NCBI RefSeq assembly: GCF_014647675.1
Contig: NZ_BMPQ01000014.1
Location: 139,484 to 203,483 of the forward strand
Length of the DNA: 64,000 nucleotides
Source of the DNA: Streptomyces flaveus
GTDB taxonomy: Bacteria; Actinomycetota; Actinomycetes; Streptomycetales; Streptomycetaceae
Reading direction: 5' to 3'
Part shown: piece by piece, positions 41,210 through 49,066 of the stretch
Position numbering within the stretch: the stretch's first letter is position 1
Layout of the letters: every line of letters begins with the position of its first letter
Notes under the pieces: generated by a model
Told to the model about the DNA's origin: nothing
Databases searched by the model: none
Seen by the model: only the letters and a program-made list of their open reading frames with translations
Made by a program: the position numbers and the translations under genes

Positions 41210-41528
41210 ATGAACGGAATGCTGGTGGGACCGCCACGTCCGAGGCGTCAAGCGGGCAGCGCACCATCGACATGTTGCGTTCCTCAGTCGCACCGAAGGA
41301 CAACCACCACCTCCAGCGTGGCATCGGCCAAGCTCGTCTCGATGGCGTTGCGGCCCTCGATCACCCCTCCGAGGGCGACCGTCACCGCAGAGGCCCTGGG
41401 TGGCCGCCCTTGGGGCCCGAGTCAGGGGAAACGCGCTGGTCGCGGCAGGCATGACGGACGTGGTGGTCGCACGGGTCGCACGGGACTGGAGGTGTCGGCC
41501 CTTCCTCCGTCTCCGGGAGGCGATCCTC
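41210..41528. other. Gene-free stretch after the DUF1996 terminator
   Basis: No convincing gene. On the minus strand a reading ending near 41286 (AVTVALGGVIEGRNAIETSL, then ADATLEVVVVL) has a protein-like composition but no start or recognisable family, so it may be the tail of a lost gene. The right end carries the first copy of the integrase-associated repeat. Confidence 0.3.
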
Positions 41529-41612
41529 ATGCGTACCACCGCCGACCGCGGCCGCGCCCGCCGATGGTGCGGCTGCCGAAACGCCCACCGCCGCCAGCTC
41601 GGAGCACACTGC
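41458..41612 (+). repeat. Integrase-associated direct repeat, copy 1
   Basis: About 155 bases, nearly the same as 48314-48470 (roughly 85% identical by eye), covering the leader GGTGTCGGCCCTTCCTCCG, the ribosome site GGGAGGCGATCCTC, the ATG and the first 25-30 codons of a tyrosine-recombinase-like gene. The two copies are in the same orientation and bracket the membrane-protein gene and the xylose operon. Confidence 0.7.
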
Positions 41613-41672
41613 CTCTCCTGCTCACCGACGGTCACCACGGGGCGTGGACCTTCGCCGTCGACATCCCGCCCC
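41529..41672 (+). pseudogene. N-terminal remnant of a tyrosine-type integrase, copy 1
   Basis: MRTTADRGRARRWCGCRNAH, then RRQLGAHC, is followed, after a frame change near 41615, by LTDGHHGAWTFAVDIPP. The arrangement RRCGCRD-x-GRQLGA-x-CP...HGSW-x-FAVDLP is the N-terminal zinc-ribbon-like region of actinobacterial site-specific integrases. The catalytic R-H-R-Y domain is absent. A proper ribosome site (GGGAGG) precedes the ATG. Confidence 0.6.
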
Positions 41673-41952
41673 GGCCCCTACGCCTCTCTTGGGCGCGGCA
41701 CCCTCGAGTGGGCCCACGGCGCCAGACTCCCACCGTGGCCCCCGTCGTTGCGGATGCCGGTGGCGAACTCCTGCAGCACCTGCTGCCGGTGAGTTGGGCA
41801 GGCGCCGGGGAGTTCCGAGGCGGTGGTACGAGCGCCGGGTCAGGGCCTCAGCCCGGCGCGGACTCCTCACGCGCCCGGCCTCACCCCCAGGGCCGCGCCA
41901 TCGACGGCTGAAGCCGACGCTCAGACCAGGGATACCGCCTCTGCCACCGCGC

Positions 41953-42519
41953 TCAGTGCCCAGTGATCACTTTCACCATCACCACGCCCGAGCCGATCGC
42001 CGCGTCCGTCAGCCCCGCCACGCACGAAGGCAGTACTCCGCCGCCCATCCGCCGCCCGCCCGCGAAGCCCCAGACCGCCATCGAGGCGACGTCCACGCCG
42101 ACCGCGATCCACAGCGCGGTGGACAAATCGAGGGCGCCGGCCGCCGACAGGGCAATCATCAGAAGTGGGCCCACGGCGCAGCTGAGCAACGGACTGCTGA
42201 CGAACAGCAGGCGCCCTACCTCGCGGCGGTTGGCCAACCGTTGGTGAACGACGCGGTGGGCCTGCATGTCGGCCACCAACGTCGCCAGCCACAAGCCCAC
42301 CGCGGTGCCCATGACGTACAGCGCCGCCGTGCTGTGCCGGGTATGCGCGTTCTGTGCCAGGCCGACCATCACGGCGAGCATGGTGATCACCGCGTAGATC
42401 CGTTCCTTGAGCCGCTCGCCCAGGGCTTCGAGTTTCTGGGGAGAAGGTTCCGAGGAGCCGGAGGACGACGGTTGTTCATCGCCGAGATCGGACATGCCGG
42501 AACCGTACCGGAAGGACAT
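41953..42519 (-). CDS. Putative integral membrane protein
   Basis: Protein of 188 residues (or 180 from ATG 42495) not recognised as a known family. After a Ser/Pro-rich N-terminus and a charged helix (KLEALGERLKERIY) it has four or five hydrophobic segments: about 43-58, 67-85, 108-128, 133-152 and 165-185. Layout and the motif AVITMLAVMVGLAQNAHTRH hint at a VIT1- or DUF-type small transporter, but I cannot name it. No clear Shine-Dalgarno at either start. It is isolated between an integrase remnant and an IS3 remnant. Confidence 0.55.
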   Translation of the reverse strand: MSFRYGSGMSDLGDEQPSSSGSSEPSPQKLEALGERLKERIYAVITMLAVMVGLAQNAHTRHSTAALYVMGTAVGLWLATLVADMQAHRVVHQRLANRREVGRLLFVSSPLLSCAVGPLLMIALSAAGALDLSTALWIAVGVDVASMAVWGFAGGRRMGGGVLPSCVAGLTDAAIGSGVVMVKVITGH

Positions 42520-42544
42520 TGCGGCCGCGCGGGTGGTGCCCAGG

Positions 42545-42682
42545 CGGTGGGGTCAGGCACATGAGACAGCTGAACTGGACGTAGCAGTCGGCTTCGTGTG
42601 CGGCGGACGGATATCGCCGATCGCGGAGGGGAGGCTCTGGCAGTTGAACCACACGACCCATTCCGCAGTGGCGAGTTCGACG
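42545..42682 (-). pseudogene. IS3-family transposase C-terminal remnant
   Basis: On the minus strand VELATAEWVVWFNCQSLPSA, then IGDIRPPH, changes frame to HEADCYVQFSCLM. This matches the end of IS3-type OrfB transposases (ELATAxWVxWFNxxRLHSSIGDIPPxExExxYY). The DDE core is missing. Confidence 0.6.
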
Positions 42683-43120
42683 TGACGTCAGGAATCCAGG
42701 GGGAGGCCCCCCAACTCCGGCCCGGTCGTGATGCACACGGGCACACCAACGCGCGCGGGCACGGACGCGGTCACGGCCGTGAAAGCGCCATCAGCGCGGA
42801 CACTCCGGGCCACGCCCCGCCCTATGGGCCACTGCACGGTCGGCCATCGCACGGCCTCATGCCCTGGGTCCGTGGCGCACAGGAGGCAGCGAGGTCACCG
42901 CGTTGCGACAGCGTCACCTAATTGTTATGGCGGATAACAAATAGCGCCTCCCGCACTCTGGCGCACGGGTTCCGGAGCGCCGTAAGTTCCCGCTCACAAC
43001 ATTCAGCCGGGCGGATCACCCGACACCCGGCAATTCGTCCGAGAGCGCGCTTCTCGCCTTCCTTCTCACCACCCTCGTACGTCCGGTCGTCCGGCCGTAA
43101 CACCAGAAAGGACCCTGCCC
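42683..43120. other. Intergenic region ahead of the xylose operon
   Basis: No gene seen. The left part (42690-42900) has no recognisable signal. The right part contains a perfect TTGTTAT-N5-ATAACAA operator-like palindrome and then about 180 bases of leader before the xylF ATG, with AGAAAGGA just upstream of the start. Confidence 0.4.
42922..42940. promoter_or_regulatory. Operator-like palindrome upstream of xylF
   Basis: TTGTTAT-GGCGG-ATAACAA is a perfect inverted repeat with 7-base AT-rich arms in GC-rich surroundings, 180 bases before the xylF start. ROK-type repressors bind AT-rich palindromes of this kind, and a ROK gene ends the operon, so it is the likely binding site. Confidence 0.65.
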
Positions 43121-44212
43121 ATGCGCAAGGGACTCCTCCTCACCGCCGCCTCGGTGGCACTGGTCAGCTCGCTCACCGCCTGTGGCGACGACTCGTCGAG
43201 CGGCAGTGACACCGGCTCCGACGCCAAGCCGAAGATCGGTGTGATCCTCCCGGACAGCAAGTCCTCGGCCCGCTGGGAGACCGCGGACCGCAAGTACCTC
43301 TCCGAGGCGTTCAAGGCGGCGGGCGTCGAGTACGACATCCAGAACGCGCAGGGCGACAAGCAGGAGTTCCAGACCATCGCGGACCAGATGATCACCAGCG
43401 GCGTGAACGTCCTGGTGATCGTGAACCTGGACAGCGGCACGGGCAAGGCGGTTCTGGACAAGGCCAAGGCGCAGGGCGTCGCCACGATCGACTACGACCG
43501 GCTCACCCTCGGCGGCTCCGCCCAGTACTACGTGAGCTTCGACAACACCGCGGTCGGCAAGCTGCAGGGCGAGGGCCTCAGCAAGTGCCTGAGCGACATG
43601 AAAGCCAAGAAGCCCATCGTCGCCACGCTCAACGGCTCCCCGACGGACAACAACGCCACTCTCTTCGCCGAGGGCTACAACGGCGTCCTCGACCCGAAGT
43701 ACAAGTCGGGCGACTACGTGAAGGGCCCGGACCAGTCCGTCCCGGACTGGGACAACGCCCAGGCCGGCACCATCTTCGAGCAGATGCTCACCAGCGAGCC
43801 CAAGGTTGGCGGCGTGCTCGCCGCCAACGACGGTCTCGGCAACGCGGCCATCGCCGTCCTGCGCAAGCAGAACCGCAACGGCGAGGTCCCGGTCACCGGC
43901 CAGGACGCCACCGTGCAGGGCCTGCAGAACATCCTCGCGGGCGACCAGTGCATGACCGTCTACAAGGCGGTCAAGAAGGAGGCCGACGCCACGGCCAAGC
44001 TCGCCATCTCCCTCGCCAAGGGCGAGAAGGGCGAGACGAACGCGACCGTCGAGGACCCCGAGGGCAAGCGCAAGGTCCCGTCCGTGCTGGAGACGCCGGT
44101 GGCCATCTACAAGGACAACGTCAAGGACGTCGTGGACGACGGCTTCGTCACCAAGGAAGAGCTGTGCACGGGCAAGTACGCCGCCCTGTGCACCAAGGCC
44201 GGCATCCAGTAA
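43121..44212 (+). CDS. xylF: D-xylose-type ABC transporter, substrate-binding lipoprotein
   Basis: Secreted lipoprotein of 363 residues. The lipobox SSLTAC places the lipidated cysteine at C21. The periplasmic-binding-protein type 1 fold follows (KIGVILPDSKSSARWETADR, NVLVIVNLDSGTG, KPIVATLNGSPTDNN, VPVTGQDATVQGLQNILAGD, QCMTVYKAVKKEAD), matching XylF/ChvE sugar-binding proteins. Gene order xylF-xylG-xylH-ROK is that of the xylose transport locus of Streptomyces. Two strong hairpins separate it from the ATPase gene and probably raise its expression relative to the rest. Tandem palindrome upstream of its leader. Confidence 0.88.
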   Translation: MRKGLLLTAASVALVSSLTACGDDSSSGSDTGSDAKPKIGVILPDSKSSARWETADRKYLSEAFKAAGVEYDIQNAQGDKQEFQTIADQMITSGVNVLVIVNLDSGTGKAVLDKAKAQGVATIDYDRLTLGGSAQYYVSFDNTAVGKLQGEGLSKCLSDMKAKKPIVATLNGSPTDNNATLFAEGYNGVLDPKYKSGDYVKGPDQSVPDWDNAQAGTIFEQMLTSEPKVGGVLAANDGLGNAAIAVLRKQNRNGEVPVTGQDATVQGLQNILAGDQCMTVYKAVKKEADATAKLAISLAKGEKGETNATVEDPEGKRKVPSVLETPVAIYKDNVKDVVDDGFVTKEELCTGKYAALCTKAGIQ

Positions 44213-44220
44213 CCCTGACC

Positions 44221-44294
44221 GGCCGGCCGGACCGTCACACCTGGTCCGGCCGGCCCGACCGCGGGCCCCGGGGCTCCCACCCCCCGGGGCCCGC
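44221..44294 (+). terminator. Twin hairpins between xylF and xylG
   Basis: Two perfect 13-bp stems occur back to back: GGCCGGCCGGACC with its complement (44221-44255, 9-base loop) and GCGGGCCCCGGGG with its complement (44261-44294, 8-base loop). They occupy most of the xylF-xylG gap. Such structures usually cause partial termination or protect the xylF message, giving excess binding protein. Confidence 0.75.
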
Positions 44295-44323
44295 GACCTC
44301 ACGACCGTAAGGAGCCGTCTCAC

Positions 44324-45100
44324 ATGACAGCGACCCCGATCCTTCGACTGCGCGGGATCGACAAGAGCTTCGGCGCCGTGCAAGTACTGCACGACGTGTC
44401 CTTCGACGTCCACCCGGGGGAGGTGACCGCCCTCGTCGGAGACAACGGCGCAGGCAAGTCCACCCTGGTCAAGTGCATCGGCGGGATCCACCCGTTCGAC
44501 GGCGGTGAGTACTGGTTCGAAAATGAGCAGGTCCAGGTGCACAGCCCGCGTGACGCGGCGGCGATGGGCGTCGAGATCGTGTACCAGGACCTGGCGCTCT
44601 GCGACAACCTCGACATCGTGCAGAACATGTTCCTCGGCCGCGAGAAGCGCCGGGGACTCGTCCTGGACGACGCGACGATGGAGGAGATGGCCGCCCAGAC
44701 TCTCGAAGGGCTGTCGGTCCGCACCGTCAAGTCCATCCGCCAGCAGGTCTCCAGTCTCTCCGGCGGCCAGCGGCAGACCGTGGCCATCGCCAAGGCCGTG
44801 CTGTGGAACAGCAAGGTCGTCATCCTGGACGAGCCGACCGCCGCGCTCGGTGTCGCCCAGACGGCGCAGGTCCTCGAACTGGTCCGGCGGCTGGCCGACA
44901 ACGGTCTCGCCGTGGTCCTGATCTCGCACAACATGAACGACGTCTTCGCGGTGTCCGACCGGATCGCCGCCCTCTACCTGGGCCGGATGGCCGCACAGGT
45001 CAGCACGTCGGACGTGACGCACTCCCAGATCGTCGAACTCATCACCTCAGGCCGCAGCGGGGACCTCGGCCTCGCCCACAGCAACGGAGCCACCGCATGA
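44324..45100 (+). CDS. xylG: Xylose-type ABC transporter ATP-binding protein (single domain)
   Basis: ATPase of 258 residues with Walker A GDNGAGKST, signature LSGGQRQ, Walker B VVILDEPTAALG and H-loop ISHNM. Unlike E. coli XylG (about 513 residues, two fused ATPase domains) it has a single nucleotide-binding domain, the usual actinobacterial form, so it should act as a homodimer. Stop overlaps the permease start (ATGA). Confidence 0.9.
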   Translation: MTATPILRLRGIDKSFGAVQVLHDVSFDVHPGEVTALVGDNGAGKSTLVKCIGGIHPFDGGEYWFENEQVQVHSPRDAAAMGVEIVYQDLALCDNLDIVQNMFLGREKRRGLVLDDATMEEMAAQTLEGLSVRTVKSIRQQVSSLSGGQRQTVAIAKAVLWNSKVVILDEPTAALGVAQTAQVLELVRRLADNGLAVVLISHNMNDVFAVSDRIAALYLGRMAAQVSTSDVTHSQIVELITSGRSGDLGLAHSNGATA

Positions 45101-46377
45101 CCGCCGCAGTCGCCCCCGAGAAGCCGGAGCTGCCACGCGGCCCCGGTACGTCGAAGAAGAACGGAGCGGCCGGGACCGCGAGTATGCGCTCGGTCGCCCG
45201 GAACTACGTCGACCGGGTACGGGGCGGCGAGTTGGGCGCCCTCCCCGCCGTACTCGGCCTGATCGTCCTGTGCGTGTTCTTCGCCGCCCTGCGCCCGGTC
45301 TTCCTGTCCGAGCTGAACTTCGCCAACCTGCTGACCCAGGGCGCGGGCAGCATCGCCATCGCCATGGGCCTGGTCTTCGTCCTCCTCCTCGGCGAGATCG
45401 ACCTGTCCGCGGGGTACGCCAGCGGGGTCTGTGCCGCCGTCCTGGCCATCCTGCTCACCGACCACGGATGGCCCTGGTACGGCGCGGCCGGCGCGGCGAT
45501 CCTCACCGGCACGGTCATCGGCCTGCTGCTCGGCGTGCTGGTGGCGAAGATCGGCATCCCCTCCTTCGTGGTCACCCTGGCCGCCTTCCTCGGGTTCCAG
45601 GGCATCGTGCTGATGCTGCTGAAGGAAGGCACCAACATCTCCATCCGGGACCAGACGATCCTGGCCGTCGCCAACAACAACCTCTCCCCCGCGCTGGGTT
45701 GGGTACTGCTCGCCGTCAGTGTCGGGGCGTACGCGGCGATCCAGCTCCGGCAGAACCGCAACCGCCGGCGGCGCGGGCTCGCCACCGCTCCCTTCACCCT
45801 GCTCGCAGTCAGGATCGGCGGCCTGGCGGTGCTCGGTGCGATCGCCGTCCACCTGCTCAACCAGGAGCGCAGCCGCAACGTCATCGTCGACTCGCTCAAG
45901 GGCGTGCCGATCGTGGTGCCGGTCATCGCCGTCCTGCTCGTCGCCGGTACGTTCCTGCTCCAGCGCACCTCGTTCGGCCTGCACATCTACGCGGTGGGCG
46001 GTAACGCCGAGGCGGCTCGCCGGGCCGGCATCAACGTGGCGGCCATCCGGATCTCCGCGTTCGTCATCTGCTCGTCCCTGGCCGCGGTCGGCGGCATCAT
46101 CGCCGCGTCCCGTGGCAACTCGGTCGACCCCAACACCGGTGGCAGCAACGTGCTGCTGCTGGCGGTCGGCGCCGCCGTGATCGGCGGGACGAGCCTGTTC
46201 GGCGGGCGCGGCAGGGTCGTTGACGCCGTGCTCGGCGGCATGGTGGTCGCGGTCATCCAGAACGGGATGGGCCTCATGGGGTACAGCTCAGGGGTCAAGT
46301 ACGCTGTCACGGGTTCGGTTCTGCTGGTGGCCGCAGGCGTGGATGCGCTGTCCCGTCGCCGGGCCGTACAACGATGA
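45097..46377 (+). CDS. xylH: Xylose-type ABC transporter permease
   Basis: Membrane permease of 426 residues (BPD_transp_2 family) with about ten helices, starting near residue 50. The signature GEIDLSAGYASGVCAA and the region AVGGNAEAARRAGINV are diagnostic for ribose/xylose permeases. It has an extended polar segment (RQNRNRRRRG) around residues 225-235, as in XylH. It forms a coupled unit with xylG, and the ROK regulator gene begins 13 bases downstream. Confidence 0.9.
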   Translation: MTAAVAPEKPELPRGPGTSKKNGAAGTASMRSVARNYVDRVRGGELGALPAVLGLIVLCVFFAALRPVFLSELNFANLLTQGAGSIAIAMGLVFVLLLGEIDLSAGYASGVCAAVLAILLTDHGWPWYGAAGAAILTGTVIGLLLGVLVAKIGIPSFVVTLAAFLGFQGIVLMLLKEGTNISIRDQTILAVANNNLSPALGWVLLAVSVGAYAAIQLRQNRNRRRRGLATAPFTLLAVRIGGLAVLGAIAVHLLNQERSRNVIVDSLKGVPIVVPVIAVLLVAGTFLLQRTSFGLHIYAVGGNAEAARRAGINVAAIRISAFVICSSLAAVGGIIAASRGNSVDPNTGGSNVLLLAVGAAVIGGTSLFGGRGRVVDAVLGGMVVAVIQNGMGLMGYSSGVKYAVTGSVLLVAAGVDALSRRRAVQR

Positions 46378-46390
46378 GGTCTGGGGCTCC

Positions 46391-47596
46391 ATGAAAGCCG
46401 GTCCCTCGCAGGAGGAGATCCGCCGGCACAACCTCGGCACCCTGCTCCGGCACGTGCACATCGGCGGGTCCATGTCGCGGGCCGTCCTGGCCGAGCGCAT
46501 GGGACTCAACCGCAGCACCATCCTGGGGCTGGTGAGCGAGCTGGGCTCGGCCGGCCTGGTCCGTGAGGAACTGCCCCGTGAGACCGGCAGGGCCGGCCGG
46601 CCGTCCCTGGTCGTACGGCCCGAGTCCGACCGCGTGTACGTCCTCGCCTTCGACGTGGGCGTGGACCGGCTGGCCGCCGCGCGCATCGGCCTGGGCGGGG
46701 TCTTCCTCGACCACCGGGAGATCCCCGTGCTTCCCGGCCGTGGCGACGCCGGCAAGGTGGCCGAGGTCCTCGCCGGGGCCGCGCTGGAAATGGTGGGCAC
46801 GGCACGGCACGGCACCTACTGCGTCGGCGTGGCCGCCGCCGTCCGCGGGATGGTGCGCCGACCCGACGGCCTCGTCCGCGCCGCCCCCTATCTCGGCTGG
46901 GAGGACGAGGAGTTCGGCGAGGACCTCATGCGCCGGCTGGGCCTCGGCCTTCCCGTCTCGGTGGGTAACGAAGCCAGTCTCGGTGCGCTCGCGGAACACC
47001 TGCGCGGTGCCGGGACCGGCTGCCAGGACCTCGTGTACCTGCATGGCGACATCGGCATCGGCGGCGGTGTCATCACCGGTGGCCAACTGCTGGGCGGCGA
47101 CAGCGGATACGGCGGCGAGATCGGGCACATGGTCGTCAACCCGCGAAATGGCAGGACCTGTGGCTGCGGAGCGCGCGGCTGCCTCGAAGCCGAGGCGGGG
47201 GAGCGCGCCCTGCTGGAGACCGCGCGGCGCGACCCGTCGGCCACCGGCCGGGAAGCCGTACGCGCCGTCGTCGAAGCGGCCGACCGCGGCGACATCACCG
47301 CCCGCGCCGCCCTCCACGACGTCGGCGACTGGCTCGGCATCGGCGTCGCCAACCTGGTCAATGTGCTCAACCCGCGCACGGTCATCTTCGGCGGGACGCT
47401 CCGCGAGGTGTTCCTCGGCTCGGCCGCCCAGATCCGCAGCCGTATCAACCGCCTTGCCCTCAAGGCCTCCCGCGAGAACCTGCGGCTGCGAGTGGGGGAA
47501 CTCGGCGACGACGCGGTGCTCATCGGAGCCGCCGAACTCGCCTTCTCCGAGATCCTGGTCGGCCCTCTGGAGACGCTGGCCCGCGCCGGTGCATAG
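46391..47596 (+). CDS. rok7B7: ROK-family transcriptional regulator (Rok7B7-like)
   Basis: Regulator of 401 residues. The winged HTH (about 8-65) reads RRHNLGTLLRHVHIGGSMSR, then AVLAERMGLNRSTILGLVSE. The ROK domain contains DIGIGGGVITGGQLLGGDSG, then YGGEIGHM, and the zinc motif CGCGARGCLEAEAG. Position directly after xylFGH matches rok7B7 of Streptomyces coelicolor, which controls xylose transport, carbon catabolite repression and antibiotic production; orthology is inferred from position and family. The palindrome upstream of xylF is its probable operator. Confidence 0.87.
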   Translation: MKAGPSQEEIRRHNLGTLLRHVHIGGSMSRAVLAERMGLNRSTILGLVSELGSAGLVREELPRETGRAGRPSLVVRPESDRVYVLAFDVGVDRLAAARIGLGGVFLDHREIPVLPGRGDAGKVAEVLAGAALEMVGTARHGTYCVGVAAAVRGMVRRPDGLVRAAPYLGWEDEEFGEDLMRRLGLGLPVSVGNEASLGALAEHLRGAGTGCQDLVYLHGDIGIGGGVITGGQLLGGDSGYGGEIGHMVVNPRNGRTCGCGARGCLEAEAGERALLETARRDPSATGREAVRAVVEAADRGDITARAALHDVGDWLGIGVANLVNVLNPRTVIFGGTLREVFLGSAAQIRSRINRLALKASRENLRLRVGELGDDAVLIGAAELAFSEILVGPLETLARAGA

Positions 47597-47702
47597 CCAG
47601 TACTGCGACGCGAACGGCACGAAGGCCGGACCGCGGCGCTCACCCCGGATCGCGTCCATGACATTCACCACCGCCGGCGAGGCGATCCAGCGCCCGGCGG
47701 CC

Positions 47703-47925
47703 TGGTGACCTGGCGACCCGCTCGACGGCCAGGTGCAGCTTGGTGGTCAGATGCAGCTTGGTGGTCAGGCCGCTGCGGCAGCGACCGAGTCCGTGGTCAT
47801 CCGCCTCGACGGTGATCCCGCCGGGCGGCTCCGCTTGCAGATCCTTCCTTTCCCTCGCTCCGGTGGCGTGCTGGTGGGCCCGGCAGACCGTGGAATCGAT
47901 GTTGAGGTTGCCGCCTGAGGCGGTC
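47703..47925 (-). pseudogene. IS5-family transposase remnant
   Basis: On the minus strand the reading NLNIDSTVCRAHQHATGARE, then ADDHGLGRCRSGLTTKLHL, matches the central DDE region of IS5/IS427-type transposases (DSTIVRAHQHAAGA...DDHALGRSRGGLTTKIHL). An 18-bp tandem duplication (47734-47751 and 47752-47768) makes TTKLHL appear twice. Neither the start nor the C-terminal half of the transposase is present. Confidence 0.68.
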
Positions 47926-48075
47926 GCCGCGCCCGGTATTCACCCTGGTCGCGGCGGACGAAACCCGGTCCTGCTTGCCCGATTCACGCCGCCTCGCCCG
48001 CGTGACAGGATCCCCGGCCACCGTTTCCGGCTCGACCGGTTGATGTCCGCGGCCTACGTGAGCGCCCCGGCAGAT

Positions 48076-48153
48076 GCTGTCCCGGTCAGGAGTGACTCGG
48101 ATGCGCCGACTGTTGTAGAAGCCGTCGCAGTACTCGAGCGTTGCGAGACTCGC
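48076..48153 (-). pseudogene. IS3-type transposase C-terminal scrap
   Basis: The minus-strand reading SLATLEYCDGFYNSRRI matches the (I/V)xxFYNxxRxHSSLGY region near the end of IS3-family OrfB proteins; only about 25 codons remain. It lies next to the IS5 remnant and is not in the same frame as the longer run around it. Confidence 0.45.
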
Positions 48154-48313
48154 CCCCGGCCCAGGTGGTGAAGGTGCGGCCGCAGATGCACGCACGCCTG
48201 TCAACTGCGGGCACCGGGCACGTCGATGAACGGTGCTCGATCAAGCACCGTCGGGGCCTGCCGGCGCTCGCTATTCGGCTCCGGCCTCAAATCGAGCGGC
48301 CCGGGCAGGGCGG

Positions 48314-48470
48314 GCGTGGTGGTCGCATGTGGTCGCACGAGACTTGAGGTGTCGGCCCTTCCTCCGCCTCTGGGAGGCGATTCTCATGCGTACCACCGCC
48401 GGCCGCGGCCGCGTCTACCGCAGGTGCGGCTGCCGAGACACCCACCGCCGCCGGCTCGGAGCGCACTCCC
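48314..48470 (+). repeat. Integrase-associated direct repeat, copy 2
   Basis: Second copy of the sequence at 41458-41612, same orientation, about 6.9 kb away. It again includes GGTGTCGGCCCTTCCTCCG, GGGAGGCGATTCTC, the ATG and the RRCGCRD coding start. The copies differ by scattered substitutions, so the duplication is old or the copies were gained separately. Confidence 0.7.
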
Positions 48471-48480
48471 CCAGAATGCG
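48386..48480 (+). pseudogene. N-terminal remnant of a tyrosine-type integrase, copy 2
   Basis: MRTTAGRGRVYRRCGCRDTH, then RRRLGAHSP, is the intact start of an actinobacterial integrase, closer to the family consensus than copy 1 (VYRRCGCRD). The reading then turns into unrelated sequence, so at most the first 30 codons survive. Confidence 0.6.
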
Positions 48481-49066
48481 CTCGGCACTACGTCGAAGAC
48501 CTGAACAACCACACTGCGCCGTACGGCGCAGTCAAAGCTGTATGCCGCCCGCTGCACCACTGCCGGGGCCACCAAGGGAGCCGGATGCGGAGGTACCCGC
48601 CTCGTGCGCGCTCGGTGGCGCGCCGAGCATGGCCTTCGGGCCGCTCGGGCGGACGTACACTCGGCACATGAGTCGCACACGTGCCGTGAGGGACAGCCTG
48701 CAGCAGGCTGCCTGTCGGCTGTGCCCGGCTGCCGTGGGATCGGCTGCCGTGGGCCCGGCGACCGCAGCTGACAATGAGGCGCCCGAGAGTGGCCGTATCG
48801 CGCTGCACGGCCACGGCTAGCGATTCTCCGCGCCCTCACCGGGGCGGGGCCCTGGCCTCGCTCGGCTCGCTGTTCTTGTAAACACACCGCAGGCAACACC
48901 GCAGGACTGCTGCTGCCGGCCTGAGCCGCCGCATCCGGTTCTGATCGGACGCGTCCGCGACACCTGCACACCCGCTCAACGGCACCACCGCAGCTTCCGG
49001 CGCACCGCCGGGCTGCCGCCTGGCGACGGCCCGACGACGGCCCGAGCCACCTTCGAAGGGATCACT
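48481..49066. other. Gene-free stretch between integrase remnant and murE-like gene
   Basis: About 585 bases without a gene I can support. A perfect small palindrome CTGCGCC-GTAC-GGCGCAG (48513-48530) and a short CAGCCTG-CAG-CAGGCTG hairpin near 48698 are present. A 50-codon reading from ATG 48668 has no recognisable family. The last 200 bases must contain the murE-like promoter. Confidence 0.35.

Noticed and set aside
41210..41528. Minus-strand reading AVTVALGGVIEGRNAIETSL...
   Set aside because: Protein-like but with no start and no family; reported only as a possible lost gene tail.
48668..48820. A 50-codon ORF before the murE-like gene
   Set aside because: No recognisable family, and it contains internal GCTGCCGTGGG repetition that suggests non-coding sequence.
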